A DNA stretch of 64,000 bases, from contig NZ_FOBO01000004.1 in NCBI RefSeq assembly GCF_900109855.1, positions 62,001 to 126,000 on the forward strand, given 5' to 3'. The notes beneath the pieces were generated by a model. The model saw only the letters and a list, made by a program, of their open reading frames with translations, ran no database searches and had not been told where the DNA came from. This document shows positions 26,521-34,640 of this stretch, piece after piece. The DNA comes from Roseovarius tolerans. GTDB lineage: Bacteria; Pseudomonadota; Alphaproteobacteria; Rhodobacterales; Rhodobacteraceae. A program made the position numbers and the translations under genes. Positions within the stretch are counted from its first letter, which is position 1. Every line of letters begins with the position of its first letter.

Positions 26521-27528
26521 TCAGCGGGCCGCGAAGGTGACGGCGCGCCAGAGGTCGAGGGCTGCGCGGGTTTCAGGGACGTCATGGACGCGCAGGATCT
26601 GCACGCCTTGGGCAACGCCGCCGAGCGCCACGGCGAGGGAGCCGGGAATGCGGTCGGAGGCCTGCGGCGTGTGGCTGATGTCGCCGATGAAGCGTTTGCG
26701 CGAGGCCCCCAGAAGGACCGGGCAACCGAAGCCGTGAAAGAGCGAGAGATTTTGCAGCAGGCGCAGGTTGTGCGCTTGGGTCTTGCCGAAGCCGATGCCG
26801 GGATCGACGACGATGCGCCCGCGCGGGATGCCAAGGGCGATGAGCGCCTCCACGCGCTGCCCGAGCCAGTCATAGACGTCGAGCGTCACGTCGTCATAGC
26901 GTGGGTCGCTCTGCATGGTCTCGGGGCTGCCTTGCGCGTGCATGACGCAGACCGGCAGGGCGTGCTGCGAGGCGAAGGGCGCGAGGGCGGGGTCGAAGGT
27001 GAAGCCTGCCACGTCGTTGATCAGATTGGCCCCGACGCGCGCGGCCTCTTGCGCCACGGGGGTCTTGCGAGTGTCGATGGAGATAGGCGTCGCGATCTCG
27101 GCGCGGATGGCGGCGATCACTGGCGCGGTGCGGCGGATTTCGTCGTCGATCTGGACCGGGGCGGCCCCGGGGCGGGTGGACTCGCCGCCCACATCGAGGA
27201 TCGCAGCCCCGGCGCGGGTCATGGCATGGGCATGGGCGAGCGCTTGCGCGGGATCGAAATGCTGGCCGCCGTCGGAAAAGCTGTCGGGGGTGACGTTGAG
27301 GATGCCCATGATCTGCGGCGCGGTCATGTCGAGCGAGGCTATGGGCGCGCGGGGCGCGGTGAGACGGGTCATCGCCTCATCGGGCAGGTCGCGGGCGGGC
27401 ATCAGCCGCGGGGCGGCGTCGCGTGCCAGCACCTCGACCGTGTCGAACCAGCACCAGCCGCCCGCGAGCGGCAGGGCACCTTCGGGGCGGGCGGGGTCAG
27501 TGCGGGGGATGGGGCGGTAATAGAGCAT
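26521..27528 (-). CDS. folP: Dihydropteroate synthase FolP
   Basis: Joins p-aminobenzoate with hydroxymethyl-dihydropterin diphosphate in folate synthesis. The 335-residue protein has GILNVTPDSFSDGG, ILDVGGESTRPGA, PISIDTRK, LINDVAGF, GIGFGKT and GASRKRFIG in normal order. An N-terminal extension of about 70 residues precedes the barrel. Its ATG overlaps the stop of folB by one base (TGATG), so the two genes are coupled. It is the target family of sulfonamides. Confidence 0.95.
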   Translation of the reverse strand: MLYYRPIPRTDPARPEGALPLAGGWCWFDTVEVLARDAAPRLMPARDLPDEAMTRLTAPRAPIASLDMTAPQIMGILNVTPDSFSDGGQHFDPAQALAHAHAMTRAGAAILDVGGESTRPGAAPVQIDDEIRRTAPVIAAIRAEIATPISIDTRKTPVAQEAARVGANLINDVAGFTFDPALAPFASQHALPVCVMHAQGSPETMQSDPRYDDVTLDVYDWLGQRVEALIALGIPRGRIVVDPGIGFGKTQAHNLRLLQNLSLFHGFGCPVLLGASRKRFIGDISHTPQASDRIPGSLAVALGGVAQGVQILRVHDVPETRAALDLWRAVTFAAR

Positions 27529-28457
27529 CACAGGCCGGAGCGGGCGATGTCCTGAATGAGCACCGGCACGTCGCAGGAGGACGGCGGGGCCTCGCCTATG
27601 AGCAGCAGGTCCGAGGCCTCGATATGGCCAGCAAACCACGCGGCGAGATCGACCGGCTTGTCGGGGCCGACGGTGGGGCCGTCGACGGCGTCGAGCACGA
27701 TCTTGGACGGGGCCCAGACGCTGATCTGGCCGTTCTTCATCGCCCAGTCGAGTTCGGTGCGGGTGGCGACCACGACGCAGCGGTCATCACGGCCCGCCAG
27801 AACCCAGGCGTTCTGTTCCATTGCCAGCAGGTCGACCCGGCGCTGTGTCATGCGGTGTCCGGTCTTGGGGCTGTCCACGTCGGGGCGGCCGACGCAGAGG
27901 ATCACCGGCTCTGCCCGCGCCTCGAGCTGATCGAGCCAGCGGGGCAAGTTGGGCGAACGCACCGCCGCGTTGGTCAGGAACACCACATGCGGATGCGGTG
28001 CTGTGTCGTGATGCGGGCTAGCGGGCTTGGTGGCCAGATCATCGACCGAGCGGACGATCTCGACCCCGAGTGCGCCGGGGCCACGGTCGAGTTTCTCGAT
28101 ACGCACGAAGGTGCGGACCGCCTGCGGCTCCCACAGGATGCGTTCGGCGATGCGTTCGGCCAGCGTTTCCAGGAGGTTGAGCCGTTCCTCGGCCAACTCG
28201 GCGGTGATCGCCTCGGTCACCTTGTCATAGGACAGGATGCGGTCGACATCGTCGTCGAGCGTGCCGGTCATCGGGCGTACCTCGACCACCACGTTGAAGC
28301 AGATCCGCTGCGTGGTGCCGCGCTCGGCCTGAAAGGCACCGATCTCCACCTCGACGGTGTGATCGCGCACCGAAATGCGATCGAGCGGCCCATCGGGGGC
28401 CGTGGCCGAGGCGCGCGCGGCGGGATGCTCGAAGGCGAGGCGGATTTCGTGGCTCAT
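27528..28457 (-). CDS. folB: Dihydroneopterin aldolase FolB with long C-terminal extension
   Basis: The first half is a normal FolB domain (about residues 28-140: RISVRDHTVEVEIGAFQAER, LSYDKVTEAITAE, NLLETLAERIAERI, VRIEKLDR). The protein is 309 residues, against about 120 for usual FolB. The extra 160-170 residues (starting about HVVFLTNAAVRSPNLPRWL) include VILCVGRPDVDSP, WVLAGRDDRCVVV and ASDLLLIGE, which suggests an alternating alpha/beta domain of unknown role. The start at 28457 (MSHEIRL) is preferred. It is coupled to folP. Confidence 0.85.
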   Translation of the reverse strand: MSHEIRLAFEHPAARASATAPDGPLDRISVRDHTVEVEIGAFQAERGTTQRICFNVVVEVRPMTGTLDDDVDRILSYDKVTEAITAELAEERLNLLETLAERIAERILWEPQAVRTFVRIEKLDRGPGALGVEIVRSVDDLATKPASPHHDTAPHPHVVFLTNAAVRSPNLPRWLDQLEARAEPVILCVGRPDVDSPKTGHRMTQRRVDLLAMEQNAWVLAGRDDRCVVVATRTELDWAMKNGQISVWAPSKIVLDAVDGPTVGPDKPVDLAAWFAGHIEASDLLLIGEAPPSSCDVPVLIQDIARSGL

Positions 28458-28677
28458 CACGGGGTCCTTTCCGATATCGGCGCTTGGGTAGCATGTGGGG
28501 GCCGCGCGGGAAATGGGGGAATGCGACGCATGGCGTGGCCTGTGCGGCAGCGGTGTTGCGCCGCACAGTCCGGTCTGCGCCCGCGCACCGGCCTCACGCT
28601 TAGGTGACCGGCGCGGCGGTTTCATCCAACACGGGCCCAGATTACCTTGGGTTTGACCGCAAGCAAAGGAGGGTTAA

Positions 28678-29262
28678 ATGACTGCTGAACTCAAGGTGGA
28701 CGCCACCCCCGTGAGTGATGAGACGGCCGATGGTCTGGCCAAGGAGTTGTTGGACGGGGCCCGCGAAAAGCTGGGTTTCGTGCCGAACATGTATCGCGGC
28801 ATGGCCGTCAATCCGGGCCTGCTGAGCACCTATCTGCACGGCTATGCGCATTTCCGCGAGCAGGCCAATTTCACACCGCCGGAGCAGGAGGTCGTGTTTC
28901 TGACCATCTCGCTGGCGAATGGCTGTGACTATTGCACCGCCGCGCATTCGATGCTGGCGATCAATGTCTCGAAGCTGTCGGAGGCGCATACGCAGGCGTT
29001 GCGCGACGGCAAATCGCTGGACGATGAAAAACTGGAGGCGTTGCGCCGGTTCACCCATCACATGTGGGAGACGCGTGGCCTGCCGACCAAGGCCGAGGCC
29101 GAGGCGTTCAAATCCGCAGGCTATTCGGATATCCACGTGCTGGAGATCATCCTGGCGATGGCCGTCAAGACGATCAGCAACTATTCCAACCATGTGAACC
29201 ACACGGATGTGGATGATGCGTTTGCGCCCTATGCGGTGGACAAGACCGTGAAGGCCGCCTGA
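28678..29262 (+). CDS. AhpD-like carboxymuconolactone decarboxylase family peroxidase
   Basis: A 194-residue all-helical protein of the alkylhydroperoxidase D / peroxidase-related family. The redox motif is C83-D-Y-C86 with H90 (CxxCxxxH) after the conserved Glu in PPEQEVVFL. AAAGGAGG lies 7 bases before the ATG. The 3' end abuts the stop of the ArsR gene (1 bp), convergent. Peroxide or organic-hydroperoxide reduction is inferred from the CxxC-H motif. Confidence 0.85.
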   Translation: MTAELKVDATPVSDETADGLAKELLDGAREKLGFVPNMYRGMAVNPGLLSTYLHGYAHFREQANFTPPEQEVVFLTISLANGCDYCTAAHSMLAINVSKLSEAHTQALRDGKSLDDEKLEALRRFTHHMWETRGLPTKAEAEAFKSAGYSDIHVLEIILAMAVKTISNYSNHVNHTDVDDAFAPYAVDKTVKAA

Positions 29263-29631
29263 TCAGCCATTGCGCCCCTGCGCGTCGGGGGCGCAAAACA
29301 GGTCATAGACCACTTCGAGCACGCGCCGCGGGCGCTCATCGGCAAGGCTGTAATAGATGGCCTTGCCCTCGCGCCGGGTGCTCACGAGCCCTTCGAGGCG
29401 CAGCCGCGACAGCTGTTGCGACACCGCCGCCTGCCGGGCCGAAAGCAATTCCTCCAACTCGGTCACGGATTTCTCGCCCGAGACCAGATGACACAGAATC
29501 ATCAACCGCCCCTCGTGGCTGATCGCCTTGAGGAAATTGGCCGCCGTGGTCGCGTTTTCGACCATGCGGTCCATTTCTTCGGGGGAGATCTGGTCATCGA
29601 GAACGGGCAGGGGCATGACATGTGCATCCAT
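29263..29631 (-). CDS. ArsR/SmtB-family regulator
   Basis: A 122-residue winged-helix repressor: SPEEMDRMVENATTAANFLKAISHEGRLMILCHL, then SVTELEELLSARQAAVSQQLSRLRLEGLVSTRREGKAIYYSL. It lacks the classic metal ligand CVC motif, so it may sense a redox or sulfur signal through other residues. Start 29631 gives MDAHVM; ATG 29670 is an alternative. Its control target cannot be read directly; the AhpD-like gene is the nearest neighbour. Confidence 0.85.
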   Translation of the reverse strand: MDAHVMPLPVLDDQISPEEMDRMVENATTAANFLKAISHEGRLMILCHLVSGEKSVTELEELLSARQAAVSQQLSRLRLEGLVSTRREGKAIYYSLADERPRRVLEVVYDLFCAPDAQGRNG

Positions 29632-29881
29632 TGAGAGCGTTGGAGTGGTATTTAGGGCGTTTTTCCGCATTCTGCAAAACATGTGCGGACGTCTGCGCGA
29701 AAAAGTGAGCGGCTGTGGCGGGGAAAGCGACGGCGGCGCGGCCGCGTGCCACAAATTAATGCGACGCCCTTGCAGCCCCTTGGGCGCGACACTAAGACTC
29801 CTTTAGCAACTGACCGGCTACGGTCGGCAAATCCCATCTACCCGGGCAGGCAGGCCCGGGCAAAACAGCAGGCGGGCCCCG

Positions 29882-30514
29882 ATGAACGACCCTATGGATA
29901 CCTACATGAACACCCTCGTGCCGATGGTCGTCGAGCAGACCAGCCGGGGGGAACGCGCCTATGACATCTTCTCGCGCCTCCTCAAGGAGCGGATCATCTT
30001 TCTGAGCGGCCCGGTGCATGATGGCATGTCGAGCCTGATCGTGGCGCAGTTGTTGCATCTGGAGGCGGAGAACCCGTCGAAGGAAATCAGCATGTATATC
30101 AACAGCCCCGGCGGTGTGGTGACGAGCGGCCTGTCGATCTATGACACGATGCAATATATCAAGCCCAAGGTCAGCACGCTGGTCGTGGGGCAGGCGGCGA
30201 GCATGGGATCGCTCTTGCTGACGGCGGGCGCGCCGGGCATGCGGTTCTCGCTGCCCAACAGCCGGGTGATGGTGCACCAGCCTTCGGGCGGCTATCAGGG
30301 CCAGGCGACGGATATCATGATCCACGCCAAGGAAACCCAGAAGCTGAAGGACCGGCTGAACGAGATCTATGTCAAGCATACCGGCCAGACCATGAAGAAG
30401 GTGGTGGATGCGCTGGAGCGTGACAATTTCATGTCGCCCGAAGAGGCCAAGGACTGGGGCCTGATCGACGAGATCGTCGAGAGCCGCGCCACCGGCGACG
30501 ACGAGGAAAAATAA
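29882..30514 (+). CDS. clpP: ATP-dependent Clp protease proteolytic subunit
   Basis: Serine protease ring of the Clp system. The 210-residue protein has the catalytic S107 in GQAASMGS and H132 in MVHQPSGG, with the usual N-terminal region [30 protein letters not shown]. The 5' leader contains three short hairpins, including CCCGGGC...GCCCGGG at 29841-29860. There is no strong ribosome site before the ATG at 29882. A terminator follows, then clpX. Confidence 0.97.
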   Translation: MNDPMDTYMNTLVPMVVEQTSRGERAYDIFSRLLKERIIFLSGPVHDGMSSLIVAQLLHLEAENPSKEISMYINSPGGVVTSGLSIYDTMQYIKPKVSTLVVGQAASMGSLLLTAGAPGMRFSLPNSRVMVHQPSGGYQGQATDIMIHAKETQKLKDRLNEIYVKHTGQTMKKVVDALERDNFMSPEEAKDWGLIDEIVESRATGDDEEK

Positions 30515-30518
30515 GGCG

Positions 30519-30551
30519 ATCGCGGCACCCGGATCGGGGTGCCGCGATTTT
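30519..30551 (+). terminator. Terminator between clpP and clpX
   Basis: ATCGCGGCACC (30519-30529) pairs fully with GGTGCCGCGAT (30538-30548) around an 8-base loop, then TTT. The 11-bp stem suggests separate or graded expression of clpP and clpX. Confidence 0.75.
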
Positions 30552-30664
30552 CGGATTGTGGTGCTTTTCCGCCTGTCCTAAGCTGGTGGGAGACACGAAA
30601 GACAGAGCAAAGGCCCTGACCGCGCCGCATGACGCATAGCGGCGCAGGGTCTGAAAGGTACGTG

Positions 30665-31936
30665 ATGGCAACGAATTCCGGCGGCGACAGCAAAAACACG
30701 CTTTATTGCAGCTTTTGCGGCAAGAGCCAGCACGAGGTGCGCAAGCTCATCGCCGGGCCGACCGTGTTCATCTGCGATGAATGCGTCGAGCTTTGCATGG
30801 ATATCATCCGCGAGGAAACCAAGAGCGCGGGGCTGAAGTCGAGCGAGGGTGTGCCGACGCCGCATGACATCTGCCAAGTGCTCGATGACTATGTGATCGG
30901 GCAGGCGATGGCCAAGCGGGTGCTGTCGGTCGCGGTGCACAACCACTACAAGCGCCTGAACAATTCCGGCAAGAGCGATATCGAGCTGTCGAAGTCGAAT
31001 ATCCTGCTGATCGGCCCCACCGGCTGTGGCAAGACGCTGCTGGCGCAGACGCTGGCGCGCATCCTCGATGTGCCCTTCACGATGGCCGATGCCACGACGC
31101 TGACCGAGGCGGGATACGTGGGCGAGGATGTGGAAAACATCATCCTCAAGCTGTTGCAGTCGTCCGAATACAACGTCGAGCGCGCGCAGCGCGGCATCGT
31201 TTATATCGACGAGGTCGACAAGATCACCCGCAAGAGCGAGAATCCTTCGATCACCCGTGACGTGTCGGGCGAGGGGGTGCAACAGGCACTGCTCAAGCTT
31301 ATGGAGGGCACCGTCGCCGCGGTGCCACCGCAGGGCGGGCGCAAGCATCCGCAGCAGGAATTCCTGCAGGTGGACACCACCAATATCCTGTTCATCTGCG
31401 GCGGGGCCTTTGCCGGGCTCGACAAGATCATCGCGCAGCGTGGCAAGGGCAGCGCAATGGGCTTTGGCGCCGATGTGCGCGGCAATGACGAGCGGGGCGT
31501 CGGTGAAATCTTTACTGATCTGGAGCCGGAGGATCTGCTCAAGTTCGGTCTGATCCCGGAATTTGTCGGGCGTTTGCCGGTTCTGGCGACGCTGGAGGAT
31601 CTCGACGAGGACGCGCTGGTGACGATCCTGACGCAGCCCAAGAACGCGCTGGTGAAGCAGTATCAGCGGTTGTTCGAACTGGAGGGTGCGCAGCTCAGCT
31701 TTACCGATGATGCGCTGACCGCGATCGCGAAACGCGCGATTGCGCGCAAGACCGGTGCGCGGGGCCTGCGCTCGATCCTCGAGGATATTCTGCTCGACAC
31801 GATGTTCGATCTGCCGAGCCTGGAGAATGTCGAAGAGGTGGTCGTCAACGAGGAGGCTGTGAACTCGGACGCGGCACCGCTGATCATCTACGCGGAATCC
31901 AAGGGCAAGAAGAAAGAGGGCGCGAGCGCGGGGTGA
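30665..31936 (+). CDS. clpX: ATP-dependent Clp protease ATP-binding subunit ClpX
   Basis: AAA+ unfoldase for ClpXP. The 423-residue protein starts with a C4 zinc-binding domain (C15, C18, C37, C40), then Walker A GPTGCGKT (117-124), Walker [11 protein letters not shown] and the sensor/arginine-finger region ending in [22 protein letters not shown]. The ATG at 30665 is chosen over an upstream ATG (30629) because homology begins there. A strong terminator follows. Confidence 0.98.
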   Translation: MATNSGGDSKNTLYCSFCGKSQHEVRKLIAGPTVFICDECVELCMDIIREETKSAGLKSSEGVPTPHDICQVLDDYVIGQAMAKRVLSVAVHNHYKRLNNSGKSDIELSKSNILLIGPTGCGKTLLAQTLARILDVPFTMADATTLTEAGYVGEDVENIILKLLQSSEYNVERAQRGIVYIDEVDKITRKSENPSITRDVSGEGVQQALLKLMEGTVAAVPPQGGRKHPQQEFLQVDTTNILFICGGAFAGLDKIIAQRGKGSAMGFGADVRGNDERGVGEIFTDLEPEDLLKFGLIPEFVGRLPVLATLEDLDEDALVTILTQPKNALVKQYQRLFELEGAQLSFTDDALTAIAKRAIARKTGARGLRSILEDILLDTMFDLPSLENVEEVVVNEEAVNSDAAPLIIYAESKGKKKEGASAG

Positions 31937-31963
31937 AGCGCGGCACCGCCTAGTCTGGATGAG

Positions 31964-31991
31964 GCCCGCGTGTGATGCGCGGGCTTTTTTT
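31964..31991 (+). terminator. Strong terminator after clpX
   Basis: GCCCGCG (31964-31970) pairs with CGCGGGC (31978-31984) across a 7-base loop and is followed by seven T residues. Confidence 0.92.
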
Positions 31992-32004
31992 GTGGGGCGT
32001 TGCG

Positions 32005-32151
32005 TTTGGCTTGGAACTGACGTTTGATTGACGCCCCGCGCGATACGCGGCCTTCAGGCCGCCGCGCATCCCCGACGCGCTCCCCAGCGGCGGCGATTCG
32101 GCTGCAACCTGTTTTGCGATCAATCCGTTTTCGGATTTGGCTGGCATAAAG
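32005..32151. repeat. Dispersed 146-bp repeat, copy B
   Basis: Second copy of the element at 21645-21790, same orientation, with the same two blocks at offsets 51 and 95 (32056-32070 and 32100-32111). It lies 13 bp after the clpX terminator and 86 bp before the end of queF. Together with the terminator it fills the 301-bp gap between clpX and queF; nothing else is seen there. Confidence 0.75.
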
Positions 32152-32237
32152 ACCGGCTGAACCAAGGTGAGATCGCCACCGCGCGCGTCGGCAACGCGCC
32201 GATCACGCAAATGGCAGATTCAGGAAAGAGCGCGCTC

Positions 32238-32702
32238 TTATCCCCGCCCGCGATAGGGTGGCACGCCCTGATCGGGGATCCATACGCCCTCGGGCATGGG
32301 CCCAGTTTGCCAGAACACGTCGATCGGTATACCGCCGCGCGGATACCAGTAGCCGCCGATGCGCAACCATTGAGGATCGAGAAACTCGACCAGACGCCGA
32401 GCAATGGTGATCGTGCAATCCTCGTGGAAGGCCCCGTGATTTCGGAAAGAGGTGAGGTAGAGCTTTAGCGATTTGCTCTCGACCAGCCAGGCACCCGGCA
32501 CGTAGTCGATCACCAGATGGGCAAAGTCGGGCTGGCCGGTCATCGGGCAAAGCGAGGTGAATTCCGGCGCTGTAAAGCGCACGTTATAGACGGTGTCAGC
32601 CTGCGGGTTGGAGACCCGTTCCAGCACCGCCTCTTCGGGGTGTTGCGGCACCTGCGTTGTGCCGCCCAACTGTTTGAGGTCTTTGTAGATATCGTCGCTC
32701 AT
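32238..32702 (-). CDS. queF: NADPH-dependent preQ0 reductase QueF
   Basis: Reduces preQ0 nitrile to preQ1, the last free-base step of queuosine precursor synthesis. The 154-residue unimodular form has catalytic C52 and D59 ([12 protein letters not shown]) and the family motif ESKSLK from E75. It is the fourth gene of queC-queD-queE-queF, starting 12 bp after the queE stop. Confidence 0.96.
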   Translation of the reverse strand: MSDDIYKDLKQLGGTTQVPQHPEEAVLERVSNPQADTVYNVRFTAPEFTSLCPMTGQPDFAHLVIDYVPGAWLVESKSLKLYLTSFRNHGAFHEDCTITIARRLVEFLDPQWLRIGGYWYPRGGIPIDVFWQTGPMPEGVWIPDQGVPPYRGRG

Positions 32703-32714
32703 TGTCTTTCTCCT

Positions 32715-33437
32715 TCAAACCCCGCGCTTGTTGCCCCAGAGCATGACATGCAATTGCGGCAACACCTTCGCCGCGAACCATCCGTCAGCCACCACGCGTT
32801 CCACCAGCCAGCGCATGCGGTCATCAATGCCGTCCTGATCCACGACCGCGCTGTCATCCTCGGGCGGCGGTGGGGTGTGGTTGCCCGGTTGCAGGTAGAG
32901 CGGCAGGGCCGGGCAGCGCGCCGCCACGTCCTGCGCCCAAAGGTAATCCGTCTCGTCGAAGATCACGATCTTGAGGACGGCCGGGGCGGTGCCGGCCGCT
33001 GTCACGCAGTCCTCGAACACGGGCCAATCGACGGTCATGCCTGACGAAGGTGGCTTGGGGCTGAGCACCAGCATGTCGAGCGCCGCGAACCAGTCGCGCG
33101 CGACACTCCCTTGCGTCTCCATGGCAAAGCGGTAGCCCTGTGCCTTGCCCATCTCGATCAATTGCCCAAGCGGCTGGATCGCCGGATTGCCACCCGAAAG
33201 CGTGACCATCAAGGGCCGGTCGCCCGAGAGGTGCGCCACCTCGGCCATCACCTCGGCGGGCGGCATGGGGGCCCAAGTGGTGCGATACTCCGCATTGACC
33301 GCATGCAGGCTGTCGCACCATGAGCAGCGGTAATCGCAGCCGCCGGTGCGCACGAAGACCGTGGGCTCACCAATCAGCGCACCCTCGCCCTGAATGGTCG
33401 GGCCAAAAATCTCTGAAATGCGGATCGCCTCGCTCAC
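32715..33437 (-). CDS. queE: 7-carboxy-7-deazaguanine synthase QueE
   Basis: Radical SAM enzyme that converts 6-carboxytetrahydropterin to CDG. The cluster motif is C34-x3-C38-x2-C41 ([10 protein letters not shown]), preceded by [13 protein letters not shown] and followed by VTLSGGNPA. The preferred start is GTG 33437, which overlaps the queD stop as GTGA; an ATG at 33455 would add six residues inside queD. The protein is then 240 residues. Confidence 0.94.
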   Translation of the reverse strand: MSEAIRISEIFGPTIQGEGALIGEPTVFVRTGGCDYRCSWCDSLHAVNAEYRTTWAPMPPAEVMAEVAHLSGDRPLMVTLSGGNPAIQPLGQLIEMGKAQGYRFAMETQGSVARDWFAALDMLVLSPKPPSSGMTVDWPVFEDCVTAAGTAPAVLKIVIFDETDYLWAQDVAARCPALPLYLQPGNHTPPPPEDDSAVVDQDGIDDRMRWLVERVVADGWFAAKVLPQLHVMLWGNKRGV

Positions 33438-33793
33438 GGTCGGTATTCCGCCCATGTCTTTGGCGTCTCACTGACTTTGACGGCGGTCACTTCGGGCCAG
33501 CGGGCGCGGCACCAGTCGTAGAAATGCTTCGCCATGCGCTCGGCGGTGACGCAATCGTCGCCCAGCACGTCATTGAGGTGCCGGTGGTCCAACTCGTCGT
33601 CGATATAGCGCTTCAATTCGGCCAGATCGAGGTAGTCGCGCACGAAGCCATGTGGGTTGAGGTCGTCGGCGGCGAGTTCGACCACGACGATGTAATTATG
33701 GCCGTGCAGCCGGGCGCATTGATGCTCCGGCGGCAGGCCGTGCAATTGATGCGAGGCTGAGAAATGGAATTCCTTGGTGATCCGGTACATCAT
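33434..33793 (-). CDS. queD: 6-carboxy-5,6,7,8-tetrahydropterin synthase QueD
   Basis: Converts 7,8-dihydroneopterin triphosphate to 6-carboxytetrahydropterin. The 119-residue protein has zinc ligands H15 (FSASHQL), H30 and H32 (HGH), and the catalytic C26. The ATG at 33793 overlaps the queC stop as ATGA. The gene is translationally coupled to both neighbours. Confidence 0.95.
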   Translation of the reverse strand: MMYRITKEFHFSASHQLHGLPPEHQCARLHGHNYIVVVELAADDLNPHGFVRDYLDLAELKRYIDDELDHRHLNDVLGDDCVTAERMAKHFYDWCRARWPEVTAVKVSETPKTWAEYRP

Positions 33794-34488
33794 GCGCCTC
33801 CTTTCGCCACGGCGGTGAGCCAATAGTCGGGATCAGCGTAGTCGGTTGGATCGGCCACACCCGCCAGATGAAACGCCTCGCGCCGCTCCACACAGGTGCC
33901 GCACCGCCCGCAATGCCGCGCGCCACCCTTGTAGCAGGACCATGTCTCGGCAAAGGGCGTGCCATGGCGCGCACCGTCGGTGACGATATCGGCCTTGGAG
34001 CCGTGCAGATAGGGGGTGTAGAGGGTGATGTTGGCATAGCCCTCGAGCGCGGCGTCCTGCATCGCCTGAAAGGCGTTTACAAAGCCGGGGCGGCAGTCAG
34101 GGTATATGAAGTGGTCGCCGCCATGCACCGCCATGGCCACGGCCTCGGCCTTTTCCGCCGCGGCCATTCCGAAGGCGATGGCCAGCATGATGGCGTTGCG
34201 GTTGGGCACGATGGTGATCTTCATCGTGTCCTCGGCATAATGGCCGTCGGGCACGTCCACATCATCGGTCAGCGCCGAGCCCGAGAGCGCGGCACCGATC
34301 TGGCGAATATCCACCACCTTATGCGGCACACCCAGACGGCGCGCGCAGGCGGCGGCATATTCCACCTCCTTGACGTGGCGCTGTCCGTAATCGAAGCTCA
34401 CCAACCCCGCGAGATCATGCTCGGCGGCGGTCTTGTGGGCGAGCGACACGGAATCGAGCCCGCCCGAGCAGATAACTATCGTCTTCAT
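33790..34488 (-). CDS. queC: 7-cyano-7-deazaguanine synthase QueC
   Basis: ATP-dependent conversion of CDG to preQ0. The 232-residue protein has the PP-loop SGGLDS (residues 8-13), FDYGQRH, VPNRNAIML and the zinc-binding cysteines in CYKGGARHCGRCGTC. It is first in the que operon. AAGGA sits 8 bases before the ATG and lies within the tail of a preQ1-I riboswitch, so the pathway product can block its translation. Confidence 0.96.
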   Translation of the reverse strand: MKTIVICSGGLDSVSLAHKTAAEHDLAGLVSFDYGQRHVKEVEYAAACARRLGVPHKVVDIRQIGAALSGSALTDDVDVPDGHYAEDTMKITIVPNRNAIMLAIAFGMAAAEKAEAVAMAVHGGDHFIYPDCRPGFVNAFQAMQDAALEGYANITLYTPYLHGSKADIVTDGARHGTPFAETWSCYKGGARHCGRCGTCVERREAFHLAGVADPTDYADPDYWLTAVAKGGA

Positions 34489-34495
34489 GGTGTCA

Positions 34496-34531
34496 TCCTT
34501 GTTTTTTAAAGCGGGTAGGCTGCGACCGCTT
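34496..34531 (-). promoter_or_regulatory. preQ1-I riboswitch upstream of queC
   Basis: On the minus strand AAGCGG and CCGCTT form stem P1 around the loop TCGCAGCCTAC, then the A-rich tail TAAAAAACAAGGA follows. This is the preQ1 class I layout: short hairpin, C-rich loop, A-rich tail that folds back to form an H-type pseudoknot. The AAGGA tail is also the ribosome site of queC, so preQ1 binding should hide it. Assignment is by structure and by the queCDEF context. Confidence 0.85.
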
Positions 34532-34590
34532 GGGCGCGCGTCTAGCGCCTTTGGCCTGCAAGAACAAGTGTCGTTTGGTGGGGAAGGCCC

Positions 34591-34638
34591 TTGCAAGGCG
34601 TTTGAAAACGCCTTGCAATCGTTTTCGAAAACGATTGC
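34591..34638. repeat. Two overlapping palindromes between the acyl-CoA synthetase and queC
   Basis: TTGCAAGGCGTTT (34591-34603) is repeated inverted at 34606-34618. A perfect 24-bp palindrome (GCAATCGTTTTC and its complement, 34615-34638) follows and shares four bases (34615-34618) with the first. In RNA the two hairpins cannot both be fully formed. There is no T run, so it is not a simple terminator. Confidence 0.7.
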
Positions 34639-34640
34639 GG

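Noticed and set aside
29789-29816. Heat-shock (RpoH-like) promoter before clpP
   Set aside because: A CTTG is present, but the -10 match is poor and spacing is doubtful.
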